Shown here: positions 1 through 9,476 of the stretch, piece after piece
Layout of the letters: each line of letters starts with the position of its first letter
How positions within the stretch are numbered: the stretch's first letter is position 1
Assembly (NCBI RefSeq): GCF_009769385.1
Contig: NZ_VKAB01000033.1
Coordinates: 1 to 64,000, forward strand
Direction: 5' to 3'
Source of the DNA: Saccharothrix deserti
Lineage (GTDB): Bacteria > Actinomycetota > Actinomycetes > Mycobacteriales > Pseudonocardiaceae
DNA: 64,000 nucleotides
Made by a program: the position numbers and the translations under genes
The notes under the pieces: model-generated
Databases searched by the model: none
What the model was told of the DNA's origin: nothing
The model's input: only the letters and a program-made list of their open reading frames with translations

Positions 1-239
1 ACCGCCGGTCGCGCGACGAGGTTGCCTGTCAGGTGCTGTGGACACGTTCATCAGGATCTCCGATCCCACCCCCAAGCGTGAACCCACCCCTCACACGAGG
101 TGTCTCACCGCAGTCTGACCAAGAGGGCAAATGCCTGCGCGCCCACTCCGCCTCCGGTATAGGTGTCACCTGCAGGGCTGACCGACGCGCCTGCGCCGAC
201 GACCGACGGCGTGGGTGTCGAGTGGACGGGTGTGGGGAC

Positions 240-608
240 ATGGGTGGGTTCGGGGCGGTTCCCGAGGAGTTGCGGCGGGCGGCCGGTGAGATCGGCGACG
301 CGGGCGACAAGACGGCGGGCATGGTGTGGTGCGGGCCCGGCGGGGAGTACGGGCACGCCGGGGTCGCCGGTGCTTGGGAGCAGTTCATCGAGGAGATGAA
401 GGCGTACGTCGAACGGCTGCGGCAGCAGGCCGACGAGCACGCCGTCGGGCTCCGCGCCGCCGCTTCGTCCTATGTGGACGTCGACGGTGACGGTGCGGCC
501 GGGTTCGGGCGGCTCGGGGGAGCGGTGAGCGGCGCCGACATCTCGCGACGCCTGGTCACCGAGACGACCCCGCTGAAGCCCGTCGACCGTGAAGGCCCGG
601 TGTCCTGA
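240..608 (+). CDS. EspC/WXG100-like type VII secretion-associated small protein
   Basis: A 122-residue, mostly helical protein starting MGGFGAVPEELRR. The layout (amphipathic helix, an AGEIGDAGDK stretch, then AWEQFIEEMKAYVERLRQQ) resembles the EspC/DUF2580 and WXG100-like proteins that pair with or are exported by ESX systems. There is no signal peptide. The reading frame is open further upstream, but ATG 240 gives the family-like N-terminus. Its stop overlaps the ATG of the next gene in TGATG form, so the two are translationally coupled, as a chaperone- or partner-like small protein and its large substrate would be. No ESX core gene is present in the window. The assignment rests on architecture, not on a diagnostic motif. 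Confidence 0.7.
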   Translation: MGGFGAVPEELRRAAGEIGDAGDKTAGMVWCGPGGEYGHAGVAGAWEQFIEEMKAYVERLRQQADEHAVGLRAAASSYVDVDGDGAAGFGRLGGAVSGADISRRLVTETTPLKPVDREGPVS

Positions 609-1981
609 TGGCGGCACGACTCGGCGAGACGAACGACCCCAAGGCGCTCATCCCCGGCGAGCCCGAGCTGCTCACCGGCGACCTGCGTCAGCTGGTGAAG
701 ACGTTGCGGACGGTGGTGGCGGTCGCCGAAGACCTCGGCCGGGTCGACCCCGGCGCCTGGAGCGGTGACGCGAGCGCGTCGTTCCGGTCCGTCTTCGCCG
801 CCGAACCGCCGCGCTGGCTCCAGGCCGGCGAAGACCTCGGCGGCGGCGGCCGGTTGTTGGCCGACTACGGCGACGCGCTGGTCAAGAGCCAGAGCGAGGC
901 GCAGCGGGCCATCGAGATGTACCTGGAGGCCCAGGCCGCGACCCGCCTGGCCGCCGCCGAGCACGACGCGATGGTGCTCTCCGGCGCGACGACGGCCCCG
1001 TTCCAGGATCCCGGCCAGGCGGGCACGGCCAACGCGCAGAAGGTCCTCGACGACGCCCGCAGCGGGCTGTCCGGCATCGGTGACGTGGTCGCCAAGGCGC
1101 TCGGCTGGGAGTCCGACGGCAAGGGCGGCTACAAGAAGACGTTCGGCAAGAAGAAGTTCGGCGCCTCGCACCGCGAGACGGACGAGGACGGCGAGGACAC
1201 GGGCGGCTGGCAGTACGGCGTGAACGGGCGCTCGTACGAGAGCAAGTCCAGCGAGGAGTCCAAGCGCCTGCTCACCGACGTGATCGGCGAGGTCGCCGAG
1301 AAGGTCGGCATCGACCTGCACGAACGCGAGTGGGGGAAGGACGGGCACGTCGACGTCGCGCACGGCGAGGAGGACGGCGACTTCGAGGCCGGCCCGATCT
1401 CCGGCAACGGCAAGGTCGGCGGCTCGCTGCTCGGCGCGGAGGCCGGGGCGACCGCCACCGCGAGCTACGCGGGCGTGACGGTCGGCGCGCACGCGGGCGC
1501 GTACCTGGCCAGTGGTTATGCCGAGGGCGAGATCAAACTCGGGCAGCACGCCGGCGTCTCGGGCAGCGCCGAGGGCACGGTCGGCGTGGGCGGCGAGGTC
1601 AAGGGCAGCGTCGGGATCCTCGGCGCGAAGGGCAACGCGGAGGCGTTCGCGGGCGCCAAGGCGTCCGGCGAGGTCGGCGCGGAGGTCGCGGGCATCGGCG
1701 CGGGCGCGAACGGCGAGGCGTGGGCGGGTATCGGCGGCCACGCGAGCGGCCAGTTCGGCGTCGGCGAGGACGGCAAGTTCCACGTCGGCGGGTCGGTGGG
1801 GCTCGCGTTCGGCGTGGGTGGCAAGGTCGGGTTCGACGTCAGCGTCGACCCGGTCCAGGTGGTGGAGACGGTGGTCGACGTCGCGGACGACGTGGGCGAC
1901 ATCGCCAAGGACGTCGGACGCGGTGTCGAGAACGCGGCGGAGAGCGCCGGCCGCACGATCGGCCGGTTGTTCGGCCGCTGA
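608..1981 (+). CDS. Large T7SS-substrate-like protein with Gly/Ala-rich C-terminal half
   Basis: A 457-residue protein. Residues 1-130 are helical and contain a WSGDAS motif near residue 55, like the WXG-type N-terminal region of actinobacterial T7SS-exported proteins. A charged linker follows at about 150-250 (GGYKKTFGKKKFG, DEDGEDTGG). Residues 270-420 are a low-complexity Gly/Ala/Val segment of short alternating beta-like repeats (GVGGEVKGSVGILGAKGNAEAF and similar). The last 45 residues form an amphipathic helix ending GRTIGRLFGR. No nuclease, NADase or ADP-ribosyltransferase toxin motif is visible, so toxin status is not supported. It is coupled to the small partner at 240. A secreted surface or pore-like function is possible but is inference. 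Confidence 0.65.
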   Translation: MAARLGETNDPKALIPGEPELLTGDLRQLVKTLRTVVAVAEDLGRVDPGAWSGDASASFRSVFAAEPPRWLQAGEDLGGGGRLLADYGDALVKSQSEAQRAIEMYLEAQAATRLAAAEHDAMVLSGATTAPFQDPGQAGTANAQKVLDDARSGLSGIGDVVAKALGWESDGKGGYKKTFGKKKFGASHRETDEDGEDTGGWQYGVNGRSYESKSSEESKRLLTDVIGEVAEKVGIDLHEREWGKDGHVDVAHGEEDGDFEAGPISGNGKVGGSLLGAEAGATATASYAGVTVGAHAGAYLASGYAEGEIKLGQHAGVSGSAEGTVGVGGEVKGSVGILGAKGNAEAFAGAKASGEVGAEVAGIGAGANGEAWAGIGGHASGQFGVGEDGKFHVGGSVGLAFGVGGKVGFDVSVDPVQVVETVVDVADDVGDIAKDVGRGVENAAESAGRTIGRLFGR

Positions 1982-2078
1982 CCGCGCCCCTGACCACGCC
2001 GCCGACCGCGCCACTGACTACGACCGCACGGCCGGCACGACCCGCATGACCTGTACGACCGCACGAGGAGACCCACGC

Positions 2079-2564
2079 ATGGCCACCACCCTTCCGGTGC
2101 CGATCGAGTTCTCGTTGCCCGACGGGTGGCTCTCGGCTCCTCCCGACGAGGTCGGCGCGCCGCAGGCGGCGTTCGTCGCGCTGCACCCCGGCTCCAGCGC
2201 CGGGTTCACCGCGAACGTGACGATCAGCGGCGAGGTCCGCACCGACGACGCGACGTTGGCGCAGGTGGCGGAGGAGGCCGCGGCACGGCTGCAGCGCGGC
2301 CTCGGCACCGTCGAGATCGGGCGCCGCAACGAGCTGGAGTCCGCCTACACGCAGGTCGTGCGGATGACCGCGCCCATCAACGGCCGGCCGGTGGAACTGG
2401 TGCAGCTGCAGGTGTTCCTGGCCATGCCGGACGTGCGCGACGAACGCAGGCGCGCGGTGCTGGAGATCGTGCTCAGCGCGACGCCGGAGCAGTTCGAGAA
2501 CCTGGTGGGCGACTTCCAGGCGTTCCTCAAGACCATCCGACCGGACGGGGGAGTGGCCCGGTGA
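2079..2564 (+). CDS. LpqN/DUF1795-like protein
   Basis: A 161-residue protein (MATTLPVPIEFSLPDGW...). The pattern of an N-terminal beta strand with 'F.LP.GW', a central 'A.FVALHP' strand and C-terminal 'PEQFENLVGDFQAFLKTIRP' matches the DcrB/LpqN (DUF1795) fold, often found in actinobacteria beside ESX substrates. It lacks a lipobox or signal peptide, so it is probably cytosolic. GAGGAG lies 8 bases before ATG 2079 and decides the start. It follows the T7SS-like gene by about 95 bases and overlaps the next start by four bases, suggesting one operon. Its molecular role is unknown; family membership is moderately sure. Confidence 0.6.
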   Translation: MATTLPVPIEFSLPDGWLSAPPDEVGAPQAAFVALHPGSSAGFTANVTISGEVRTDDATLAQVAEEAAARLQRGLGTVEIGRRNELESAYTQVVRMTAPINGRPVELVQLQVFLAMPDVRDERRRAVLEIVLSATPEQFENLVGDFQAFLKTIRPDGGVAR

Positions 2565-3046
2565 GCGAGTCCGCCGACATCCTGCTGCGCCGCATCGAGG
2601 CCATCGACACGGCCGCGGCCGACAACCGGCTGCGCGCGGAGTCCTACCAGCGCATGGCCGAGGGGTTGAAGGACGTCGTGGGCGCGGCGACGTCCGCTGA
2701 CGGCGTGGTGACCGTGGTCGCCGGGTCGGACGGCGCGGTCAAGTCGATCACGTTCGGCGCCGCGGTCCGGACGACCGACCCGGCGGTGCTGTCGTCCACC
2801 ACGCTGCGGACGATCGCGCTGGCCCGCGCGGACGCGGCCCGCAAGCAGGCCGAGGTGGTGCGCTCGGCGTTGGGCGACACGAAGTTGCTGGACCAGGTGC
2901 TGGCGGAGGACCGGCGGGTGTTCGGTGACGAGCCTCCGCAGGAGCCCGCCACCGTCGCCGCCGCGCCGCCCCGGGTCGTCCGGCGCGAGGCGCGGGTGGA
3001 GGAAGAGGAGCAGGAAACGGCCTACCGGAGCCGTCCCGCCTGGTGA
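2561..3046 (+). CDS. YbaB/EbfC-family nucleoid-associated-like protein
   Basis: A 161-residue protein from GTG 2561, overlapping the previous stop (GTGA). Residues 1-100 have the YbaB pattern: a long N-terminal helix (ILLRRIEAIDTAAADNRLRAESYQRM), two strands with 'DGVVTVVAGSDGAVKSITFG', and a second long helix with TLRTIALARADAARKQAEVV. The C-terminal 50 residues are acidic/arginine-rich and disordered. In Pseudonocardiales such divergent YbaB proteins accompany T7SS-type small-protein cassettes, as here. DNA binding is known for canonical YbaB; for this form it is an inference. Confidence 0.7.
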   Translation: MSESADILLRRIEAIDTAAADNRLRAESYQRMAEGLKDVVGAATSADGVVTVVAGSDGAVKSITFGAAVRTTDPAVLSSTTLRTIALARADAARKQAEVVRSALGDTKLLDQVLAEDRRVFGDEPPQEPATVAAAPPRVVRREARVEEEEQETAYRSRPAW

Positions 3047-3056
3047 CCCTCCCGGG

Positions 3057-3233
3057 TCATCCACCGGTGGTGCAGACGCATCCCCGGCTGTGGTTCTCGG
3101 TGGTGGTCGCGGTGCAGAAGCGCATCGCGATCCGGTCGTGAGCGGCCCACGGGTGCGGGCACACGGCGCACGCGGTCGCCTCGGCTTCCGCGGTGCGGGC
3201 GTTCGACTCGATCGTGGGCATGCCTTGATTCAT
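3057..3233 (-). CDS. Small RGCVC-type cysteine/histidine protein
   Basis: A 58-residue protein on the minus strand, ending RGCVCTTGG. It contains ACAVCPHPWAAHDRIAMRFCTAT, giving four or five cysteines and three histidines spaced CxxC...H...H...C...H...CxC, which suggests a small metal-binding (zinc) fold. AGGAC seven bases before ATG 3233 supports this start; an internal ATG at 3221 would make 54 residues. It converges with the YbaB-like gene, leaving only 10 bases between stops. Similar tiny proteins are common in Pseudonocardiales, and no function is known to me. Confidence 0.6.
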   Translation of the reverse strand: MNQGMPTIESNARTAEAEATACAVCPHPWAAHDRIAMRFCTATTTENHSRGCVCTTGG

Positions 3234-3458
3234 CGGATCTGTCCTGTCCGCACGCCCGGAGCACGTCGATCGACCTGCCGGCGCGGTGTTCCACCGCCGG
3301 ACGAACAGGGTCACGCCTGCGGGCGATGCGAGATGGCATCGGGAAACCGGCAACACGATTGCTGATGCTCGAACGGTTCCCGCCGCCACCCACCGTACAC
3401 GGCGGGCGCTCTCCGTCAGCGGCCTCGGCCCTCTTCACCGTCCTCCGAACGCAGCCTG

Positions 3459-3484
3459 CCCGCCGTCGGGGAATCGACGGCGGG
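3459..3484 (-). terminator. Intrinsic-type hairpin downstream of desaturase gene
   Basis: A perfect 10-bp stem (CCCGCCGTCG / CGACGGCGGG) with a 6-base loop sits 37 bases past the stop of the minus-strand desaturase gene. There is no clear U-tract, as is usual in high-GC actinobacteria. Confidence 0.6.
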
Positions 3485-3521
3485 CGGGTTGCGTTCTCGG
3501 CACATCGCTGTGCCGTGGTGA

Positions 3522-4484
3522 TCAGGCCGCGCGGGGCTTGAGTTTGCGGGCCAGGTGTTCCGGCCTGGCCCAGCGGACCTTGGTGGCCCAGCCCAGTTTT
3601 TCGAAAACCCAGATCAGGCGGGCCGAGATGTCGATCTGGCCGCGGCGCACGCCGTGTCGGGCGCACGTCGGGTCGGCGTGGTGGGAGTTGTGCCAGGACT
3701 CGCCCATCGAGGCGATGGCCAGTGGCCAGAAGTTGGCCGACTTGTCCCTCGCGGTGAACGGGCGGTCGCCGATCATGTGGCAGATGGAGTTCACCGACCA
3801 CGTCACGTGGTGCAGGACGGCGACGCGCACCAGGCCCGCCCAGAAGAACGCGGTCAGCGCGCCCCACCAGCTCCACGTCACCAGGCCGCCGATGACGGCG
3901 GGCGACAGCAGCGTCACCACGGTCAGCGCCGGGAACCAGCGGTTCACCCTGCTGATGTCCGCGTCGGCCAGCAGGTCGGGTGCGAAGCGCGCCGCGTTGG
4001 TCTGCTCCCGTTCGAACAGCCAACCCAGGTGCGCGTGCCAGAACCCCTTGGCCAGCGCGCTCGCCGACGTGCCGAAGCGCCACGGGGAGTGCGGGTCGCC
4101 GTCGCGGTCGGCGTAGGCGTGGTGCCTGCGGTGGTCGGCGACCCAGTCGACGACCGGGCCCTGCATGGCCATGCTGCCGGTGACGGCGAGCGCGATCCGC
4201 AGGGCGCGGTTGGCGGTGAACGCGCCGTGGGTGAAGTACCGGTGGAAGCCGACCGTCACGCCGAGGCACGTCAGCGTGTAGAAGAACAGCGCGAGGCCGA
4301 TGTCGAGCCAGCCGAGGCCCCAGCCCCAGGCGAGCGGGACGGCCGCGGCCAGGGCGAGGGCCGGGACGACCACGAAGAGTTTGACCAGGAACACCTGGGT
4401 CGAGGACTTCTCGCCGGCCAGCATCGGTTCCGGCGCGGTGCGGGAACGATCCAGGGGTGGATTGGTCCGGACTGCTTCACTCAC
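3522..4484 (-). CDS. Membrane acyl-CoA (delta-9 type) fatty acid desaturase
   Basis: A 320-residue integral membrane di-iron desaturase that would introduce a cis double bond into acyl chains in the cytoplasmic membrane. All three histidine boxes are present: HRYFTH (about residue 80), HRRHH (about 120) and HNSHH (about 265). Four hydrophobic segments flank them (near 35-55, 60-75, 165-190, 195-215). The start is GTG 4484, since GGAGGT lies seven bases upstream; a TTG six bases earlier is too close to it. The size is typical of actinobacterial DesA3-like enzymes. A cold-shock gene lies upstream on the same strand behind its own terminator, which may be coincidence or may reflect a shared link to membrane fluidity. 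Confidence 0.93.
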   Translation of the reverse strand: MSEAVRTNPPLDRSRTAPEPMLAGEKSSTQVFLVKLFVVVPALALAAAVPLAWGWGLGWLDIGLALFFYTLTCLGVTVGFHRYFTHGAFTANRALRIALAVTGSMAMQGPVVDWVADHRRHHAYADRDGDPHSPWRFGTSASALAKGFWHAHLGWLFEREQTNAARFAPDLLADADISRVNRWFPALTVVTLLSPAVIGGLVTWSWWGALTAFFWAGLVRVAVLHHVTWSVNSICHMIGDRPFTARDKSANFWPLAIASMGESWHNSHHADPTCARHGVRRGQIDISARLIWVFEKLGWATKVRWARPEHLARKLKPRAA

Positions 4485-4601
4485 GAGCAATACCTCCGTG
4501 CATGCGGTGACAGGGTCTCCGCCGCCGGGGTCTCGGGCGATCGGTGTGCGGAACGTGTGGAACGTGCGCGGATCGGATACGCGGATCAGATACGACGAAC
4601 G

Positions 4602-4641
4602 CCGCCGCTCCTCGACCCCAGCTGGGATCGAGGTGCGGCGG
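4602..4641 (-). terminator. Terminator hairpin after cold-shock gene
   Basis: Arms CCGCCGC/GCGGCGG and CCTCGA/TCGAGG are separated by a single mismatch and continue into CCCA/TGGG around a GC loop, giving a stem of about 17 pairs. It lies 50 bases past the csp stop. On the plus strand it is followed by TTTT, so it may work in either direction. Confidence 0.7.
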
Positions 4642-4691
4642 TTTTCCGAGTCTCCGTCAGCATCGAAGCTGGTAGGAGCAAGTGCGGGAGG

Positions 4692-4892
4692 TCAGATGGC
4701 GCGGACGCCGACGGCCTGGGGACCCTTGGGGCCCTGGTTGACGTCGAACTCGACGCGCTGGTTCTCCTCGAGGCTGCGGTAGCCGGAGCCCTCGATCTCG
4801 GAGTAGTGCACGAAGACGTCCGGGCCGCCCTCACGGGTGAGGAAGCCGAAGCCCTTTTCCGCGTTGAACCACTTCACGGTTCCCTGAATCAT
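4692..4892 (-). CDS. Cold-shock protein (CspA family)
   Basis: A 66-residue single cold-shock domain (MIQGTVKWFNAEKGFGFL...). RNP1 KGFGFL and RNP2 VFVHYS are intact, as expected of an RNA chaperone that binds single-stranded nucleic acid. AAGGAGAA precedes ATG 4892. The same frame stays open about 165 bases upstream, but that stretch has no family similarity and is best read as a long 5' leader. The leader includes a run of seven T on the coding strand (4985-4991), and long structured leaders are typical of csp mRNAs. Confidence 0.95.
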   Translation of the reverse strand: MIQGTVKWFNAEKGFGFLTREGGPDVFVHYSEIEGSGYRSLEENQRVEFDVNQGPKGPQAVGVRAI

Positions 4893-5214
4893 GATCTTCT
4901 CCTTGACGGTGCTGGAGGCGGCGCCGCTGGTCGCGGCTCCGGGTCGGATTTCAGACGACGACTTCTCCAGCTTGTCCCGCAAGGCAAAAAAAGAACTCGT
5001 CCGCAACATCATTCCGCGAAACTGCTGTGGAAACACGGACACAAAATTGACGACCACTCCTTACAACCCGCCCGGCCCCCGATTAGTTCCCACGCCGTCG
5101 CGGGTCACCCGTTCGGGGGAGTGGCGGGTGTGCGGAGGGCGGTGCGGAACAGGTCGGGGTGACCACAGCGGGGGCGTCGCTCAGCTGAGAGCCGGCGGGC
5201 GAAGTTCGGGCCGG

Positions 5215-6336
5215 TCAGGTGGTGACGACGACGCGGGCGGCCGACAGGCGTTCGGCCACGGCGCGGTAGCGGTTCGCGACGGCCGGCCAGCCCAGGTCGG
5301 GCGCGAGCCGTGCCGCCTTGGCGGTCATCCTGGCCGCGAGGTGCGGTTCGGTCAGCACCAGCCGCAGCGCGGAGGCGATCGCGGACGGGTTGCGGTGCGG
5401 TACCAGCAGGCCCGCGCCGTCTGCCAGCAGCTCGACCGCGTGCGGGAACTCGGTCGCGACCACCGGTCTGCGCGCGGCCAGTGCCTCGACGAGCACACCG
5501 GAGGTGGACTGCTCGGTCGAGTCGTACGGCAGCAGCACCACGTCGGCCTGGGAGACCAGTTCCGCCAGCGCGCCGGCCTCCCGGTAGGTCGGGTCGAACT
5601 CGACCAGGTCCGCGACGCCGAACGTGGCGATGCGGTTGCGCAGGTTCCGGCGGTAGGTCTCGCCCTCCTGCGCCAACACGTTCGGGTGGGTCGGGCCGGC
5701 CACCACGTAGCGCGGCTTGAGGTCGCGCAGCGCGTGCATGGCCGAGATGCCCCACTCGACGCCCTTGCCGCGACCCATCAAACCCCAGGTGAGGATCATC
5801 GGCCCGGCACCCGTCCGGGCGGCCGGTCCGACGGTGAGCGCGCCGTGCGGGATCACGACGACGTCGTCCGGCCGTTCGACCGCGTAACCGGTCCGGAGCC
5901 TGCGCGCCGCCTCCTCGGACATGGTGACCACGGTGTCCGCGTGGGCCACGACCTCGTCCAATACCCGGCGTTGACCGGGTGTGGGCGCGCTGAGGACCGT
6001 GTGCAGCACCACGATCACCGGCACGCGCAGCCGGGCGAGCACGCCGAGCACGTCGTCACCGTCCACGCCGCCGTAGATCCCGTACTCGTGCTGCACCACG
6101 GCCACGTCGCAGCGGTTGAGCTCGTCGGCGGCGGCTTCGACCGCGCCGGGCGTCATCTGGTGCACCACAGGGGTTCCGGTGACCGGTGAGCGGTCCGCCG
6201 CGGGCAGGACGCGCACCACCCGGCCCTCGCTGCCCGGTGTCGCGGCGACCAGGTGCGTGAGGAGGGCGGCGGTGAACGTGGCGAGGCCGCACTGCGTCGG
6301 TGCGTACGTGCTGAGGAAACCGTAGGTGCGAGCCAT
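5215..6336 (-). CDS. GT4-like glycosyltransferase
   Basis: A 373-residue protein with two Rossmann halves (GT-B fold). The N-terminus YGFLSTYAPTQCGLATFTA is the nucleotide-sugar glycosyltransferase pattern of the 'PTQCGLATF' group. The C-terminal half carries the donor-binding region with LLPYDSTEQSTSGVLVEALAARRPVVAT, containing the family E-x7-E type acid pair. It is soluble and cytosolic. The start ATG 6336 is directly followed by the family N-terminus. It lies 104 bases behind the transglutaminase-like gene on the same strand, a pairing that hints at a shared surface-polymer or glycopeptide role. Donor and acceptor cannot be read from sequence. Confidence 0.85.
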   Translation of the reverse strand: MARTYGFLSTYAPTQCGLATFTAALLTHLVAATPGSEGRVVRVLPAADRSPVTGTPVVHQMTPGAVEAAADELNRCDVAVVQHEYGIYGGVDGDDVLGVLARLRVPVIVVLHTVLSAPTPGQRRVLDEVVAHADTVVTMSEEAARRLRTGYAVERPDDVVVIPHGALTVGPAARTGAGPMILTWGLMGRGKGVEWGISAMHALRDLKPRYVVAGPTHPNVLAQEGETYRRNLRNRIATFGVADLVEFDPTYREAGALAELVSQADVVLLPYDSTEQSTSGVLVEALAARRPVVATEFPHAVELLADGAGLLVPHRNPSAIASALRLVLTEPHLAARMTAKAARLAPDLGWPAVANRYRAVAERLSAARVVVTT

Positions 6337-6440
6337 GGAGCGGGGACCTCTCTGGTGGGGACCACGCGGGAAGTCCTCAGTGGATGGTGCGACGATTCCT
6401 CGCCGTGACGGGCGGGCCGGCGGGCTTACGGGCTGGCTGG

Positions 6441-7304
6441 CTACCGCCGTGCGGGCGCGAAGTCTTCCTCGGCGTGCACGACCATCGATTCCAACGCCGG
6501 GCCGCCGAACGTGGTGGCCATGGCGACATCGGCGGCGTCCCGGCCGCGCCCGATCACGACCCGGCCCTTGCGGCGGGTGTTGTTGCGCGGGTCGAACGTC
6601 CACCAGCGGTCGCCCAGCCGTACTTCCACCCACGCCGCGAAGTCCATCGCCGCACCGTCGGGCGCCACGTCCAGGTCCGGCAGGTAGCCGAAGACGTACC
6701 GAGCCGGGATGTTGAGCGCACGGCAGAACGAGATCGCCAGGTGCGCGAAATCGCGGCACACGCCCACGCCGGACGCGTTGACGTCGGCCGCCGTGGACAG
6801 CGGCGTGGAGCTGCCGTAGTCGAAGCTCAGGTGCTCGTGGACGTGCGCGCAGATCGCCTGTACCCGGCGGTAACCGGGCGGGAGCGCGCCGAACCGCTGC
6901 CACGCCTCGTCGGCGAGCACGTCGGGCAGGCAGTAGCGGCTGGGCAGCGTGTAGTGCAGCACGTCGTCGGAGAGGTCGTCGGGCGCGATCTCGGGCGCGT
7001 CCTCGTCGGCTTCCTCCGGCGCGTCGGGCACTTCGGCCAGCGCGCTGTAGTGCATTGTGGACAGACCGCTCGGCAGCACGACGCGTGAGCACAGGTTGCC
7101 GTACAGGTCGACGTAGTGGCGCATGGCGACGTCCGGCTCGACCGACAGCCGTTCATCGGTCACTCGCACGTGTTGGTCCCGCACCGGTCGCACCTGGAAC
7201 ACCGTGGGTGTGTCCACCTCGGCGCGGTAGGTGAAATCGCACCCGATCCGCAGGAACCTGCGGTCCGCGCGCGGACCGGTGTCGTGATCAGCACCCGACG
7301 CCAT
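6441..7304 (-). CDS. Transglutaminase-like (papain-fold) protein
   Basis: A 287-residue protein. An N-terminal beta domain (20-130) is followed by a transglutaminase core with the nucleophile motif GVGVCRDFAH (Cys183) and RWWTFDPRNN (Asp238). At the position where classical transglutaminases have His-Ala-Trp, this protein reads DFAAW (residues 221-225), so the expected catalytic His is not seen there. The bacterial subgroup with 'DF(S/A)AWFE' shares this, so it may use another residue or not be a classical transglutaminase. There is no signal peptide. It is probably co-transcribed with the glycosyltransferase downstream. Confidence 0.85.
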   Translation of the reverse strand: MASGADHDTGPRADRRFLRIGCDFTYRAEVDTPTVFQVRPVRDQHVRVTDERLSVEPDVAMRHYVDLYGNLCSRVVLPSGLSTMHYSALAEVPDAPEEADEDAPEIAPDDLSDDVLHYTLPSRYCLPDVLADEAWQRFGALPPGYRRVQAICAHVHEHLSFDYGSSTPLSTAADVNASGVGVCRDFAHLAISFCRALNIPARYVFGYLPDLDVAPDGAAMDFAAWVEVRLGDRWWTFDPRNNTRRKGRVVIGRGRDAADVAMATTFGGPALESMVVHAEEDFAPARR

Positions 7305-7565
7305 GTCGGTGCTCCCGTCCCCCGATCTGGACCAGATCGGACTGGGTTCGTCGGAGGCGAAGCCGGCTCTACCGCCGTCATGCGAGTTGCGTCCGACACG
7401 CCCACCCTATCGCTGTGGCGCCCACGGCACCACGACGTGTACCGTGGCTCTCATCGGGGCGTTTCATATCTTCTGAACCCGAACACCCTCGCGCCGTGCG
7501 GGGATCTCCGGCCCGGCATCGCCGGCCGTGAGCACGCACCGGATGCGAAGAAAGTCGGAAAACAC

Positions 7566-7718
7566 ATGTCAACCACGTTCAACGAGCTTTTCAGCCACCC
7601 GGACACGGACCGGCCCGAGAATGCGAGCGGTCCGCGCCGGGAGGAGCAGCGGTCGTACACCGACCTGTTCCGCGAGCCGGCCGACGTGCCGCCGCAGAAC
7701 TCGGGCGGGACGGCCTGA
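7566..7718 (+). CDS. Unrecognised 50-residue peptide with two FxxLFxxP-type repeats
   Basis: A short ORF from ATG 7566 preceded by GAAGAAAG nine bases upstream. The product is hydrophilic and contains two similar blocks, TFNELFSHPD (4-13) and SYTDLFREPAD (30-40), separated by a charged linker, ending PPQNSGGTA. A terminator hairpin begins 22 bases after the stop, which argues for a free-standing transcription unit. It lies in the 0.55-kb gap between the transglutaminase-like and AAA ATPase genes, both on the other strand. There is no signal peptide, Cys or obvious RiPP core. The function is unknown and the coding status is plausible, not proven. Confidence 0.5.
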   Translation: MSTTFNELFSHPDTDRPENASGPRREEQRSYTDLFREPADVPPQNSGGTA

Positions 7719-7739
7719 CGGCAGGCTGAGGACGTTCAC

Positions 7740-7773
7740 CGGAGCCCGTGACCACAACCGGTCGCGGGCTCCG
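7740..7773 (+). terminator. Terminator hairpin after the 50-residue peptide gene
   Basis: A perfect 9-bp stem, CGGAGCCCG / CGGGCTCCG, with a 16-base loop. It lies between the plus-strand small gene and the end of the minus-strand AAA ATPase gene, so it could serve both. Confidence 0.6.
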
Positions 7774-7856
7774 CCACAACCTCGGTCCTCACAAGGGGGA
7801 TGTTGGAGTGCCGCTCCCGACCCGGCCGGCTCGCGGGCGTTTCGGTGGCCCCGTGG

Positions 7857-9338
<1,482 letters not shown>

Positions 9339-9476
9339 GGCCGCCACCCCCTGCACCCCATCATCACGCATCCGTGCCGCCGTGTCGCGTGATCCGATCG
9401 AGGAAGGGGGAAATGACAGGTGACGGTCAGGGGCCGGCCGGGCGGGAGTGTCGGAGGGGTCGGTTAGGATCGCGCG

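Noticed and set aside
1..239. Upstream gene or promoter at the left edge
   Set aside because: No frame with family signal and no clear promoter elements; too close to the edge to judge.
240..1981. Polymorphic toxin-immunity pair
   Set aside because: No toxin catalytic motif in the large protein's C-terminus and no small immunity-like gene follows; the next gene is LpqN-like.
4893..5057. In-frame extension of the cold-shock gene upstream by 55 residues
   Set aside because: The extension has no family similarity, contains a T-run, and the SD AAGGAGAA lies at the inner ATG; it is a 5' leader.
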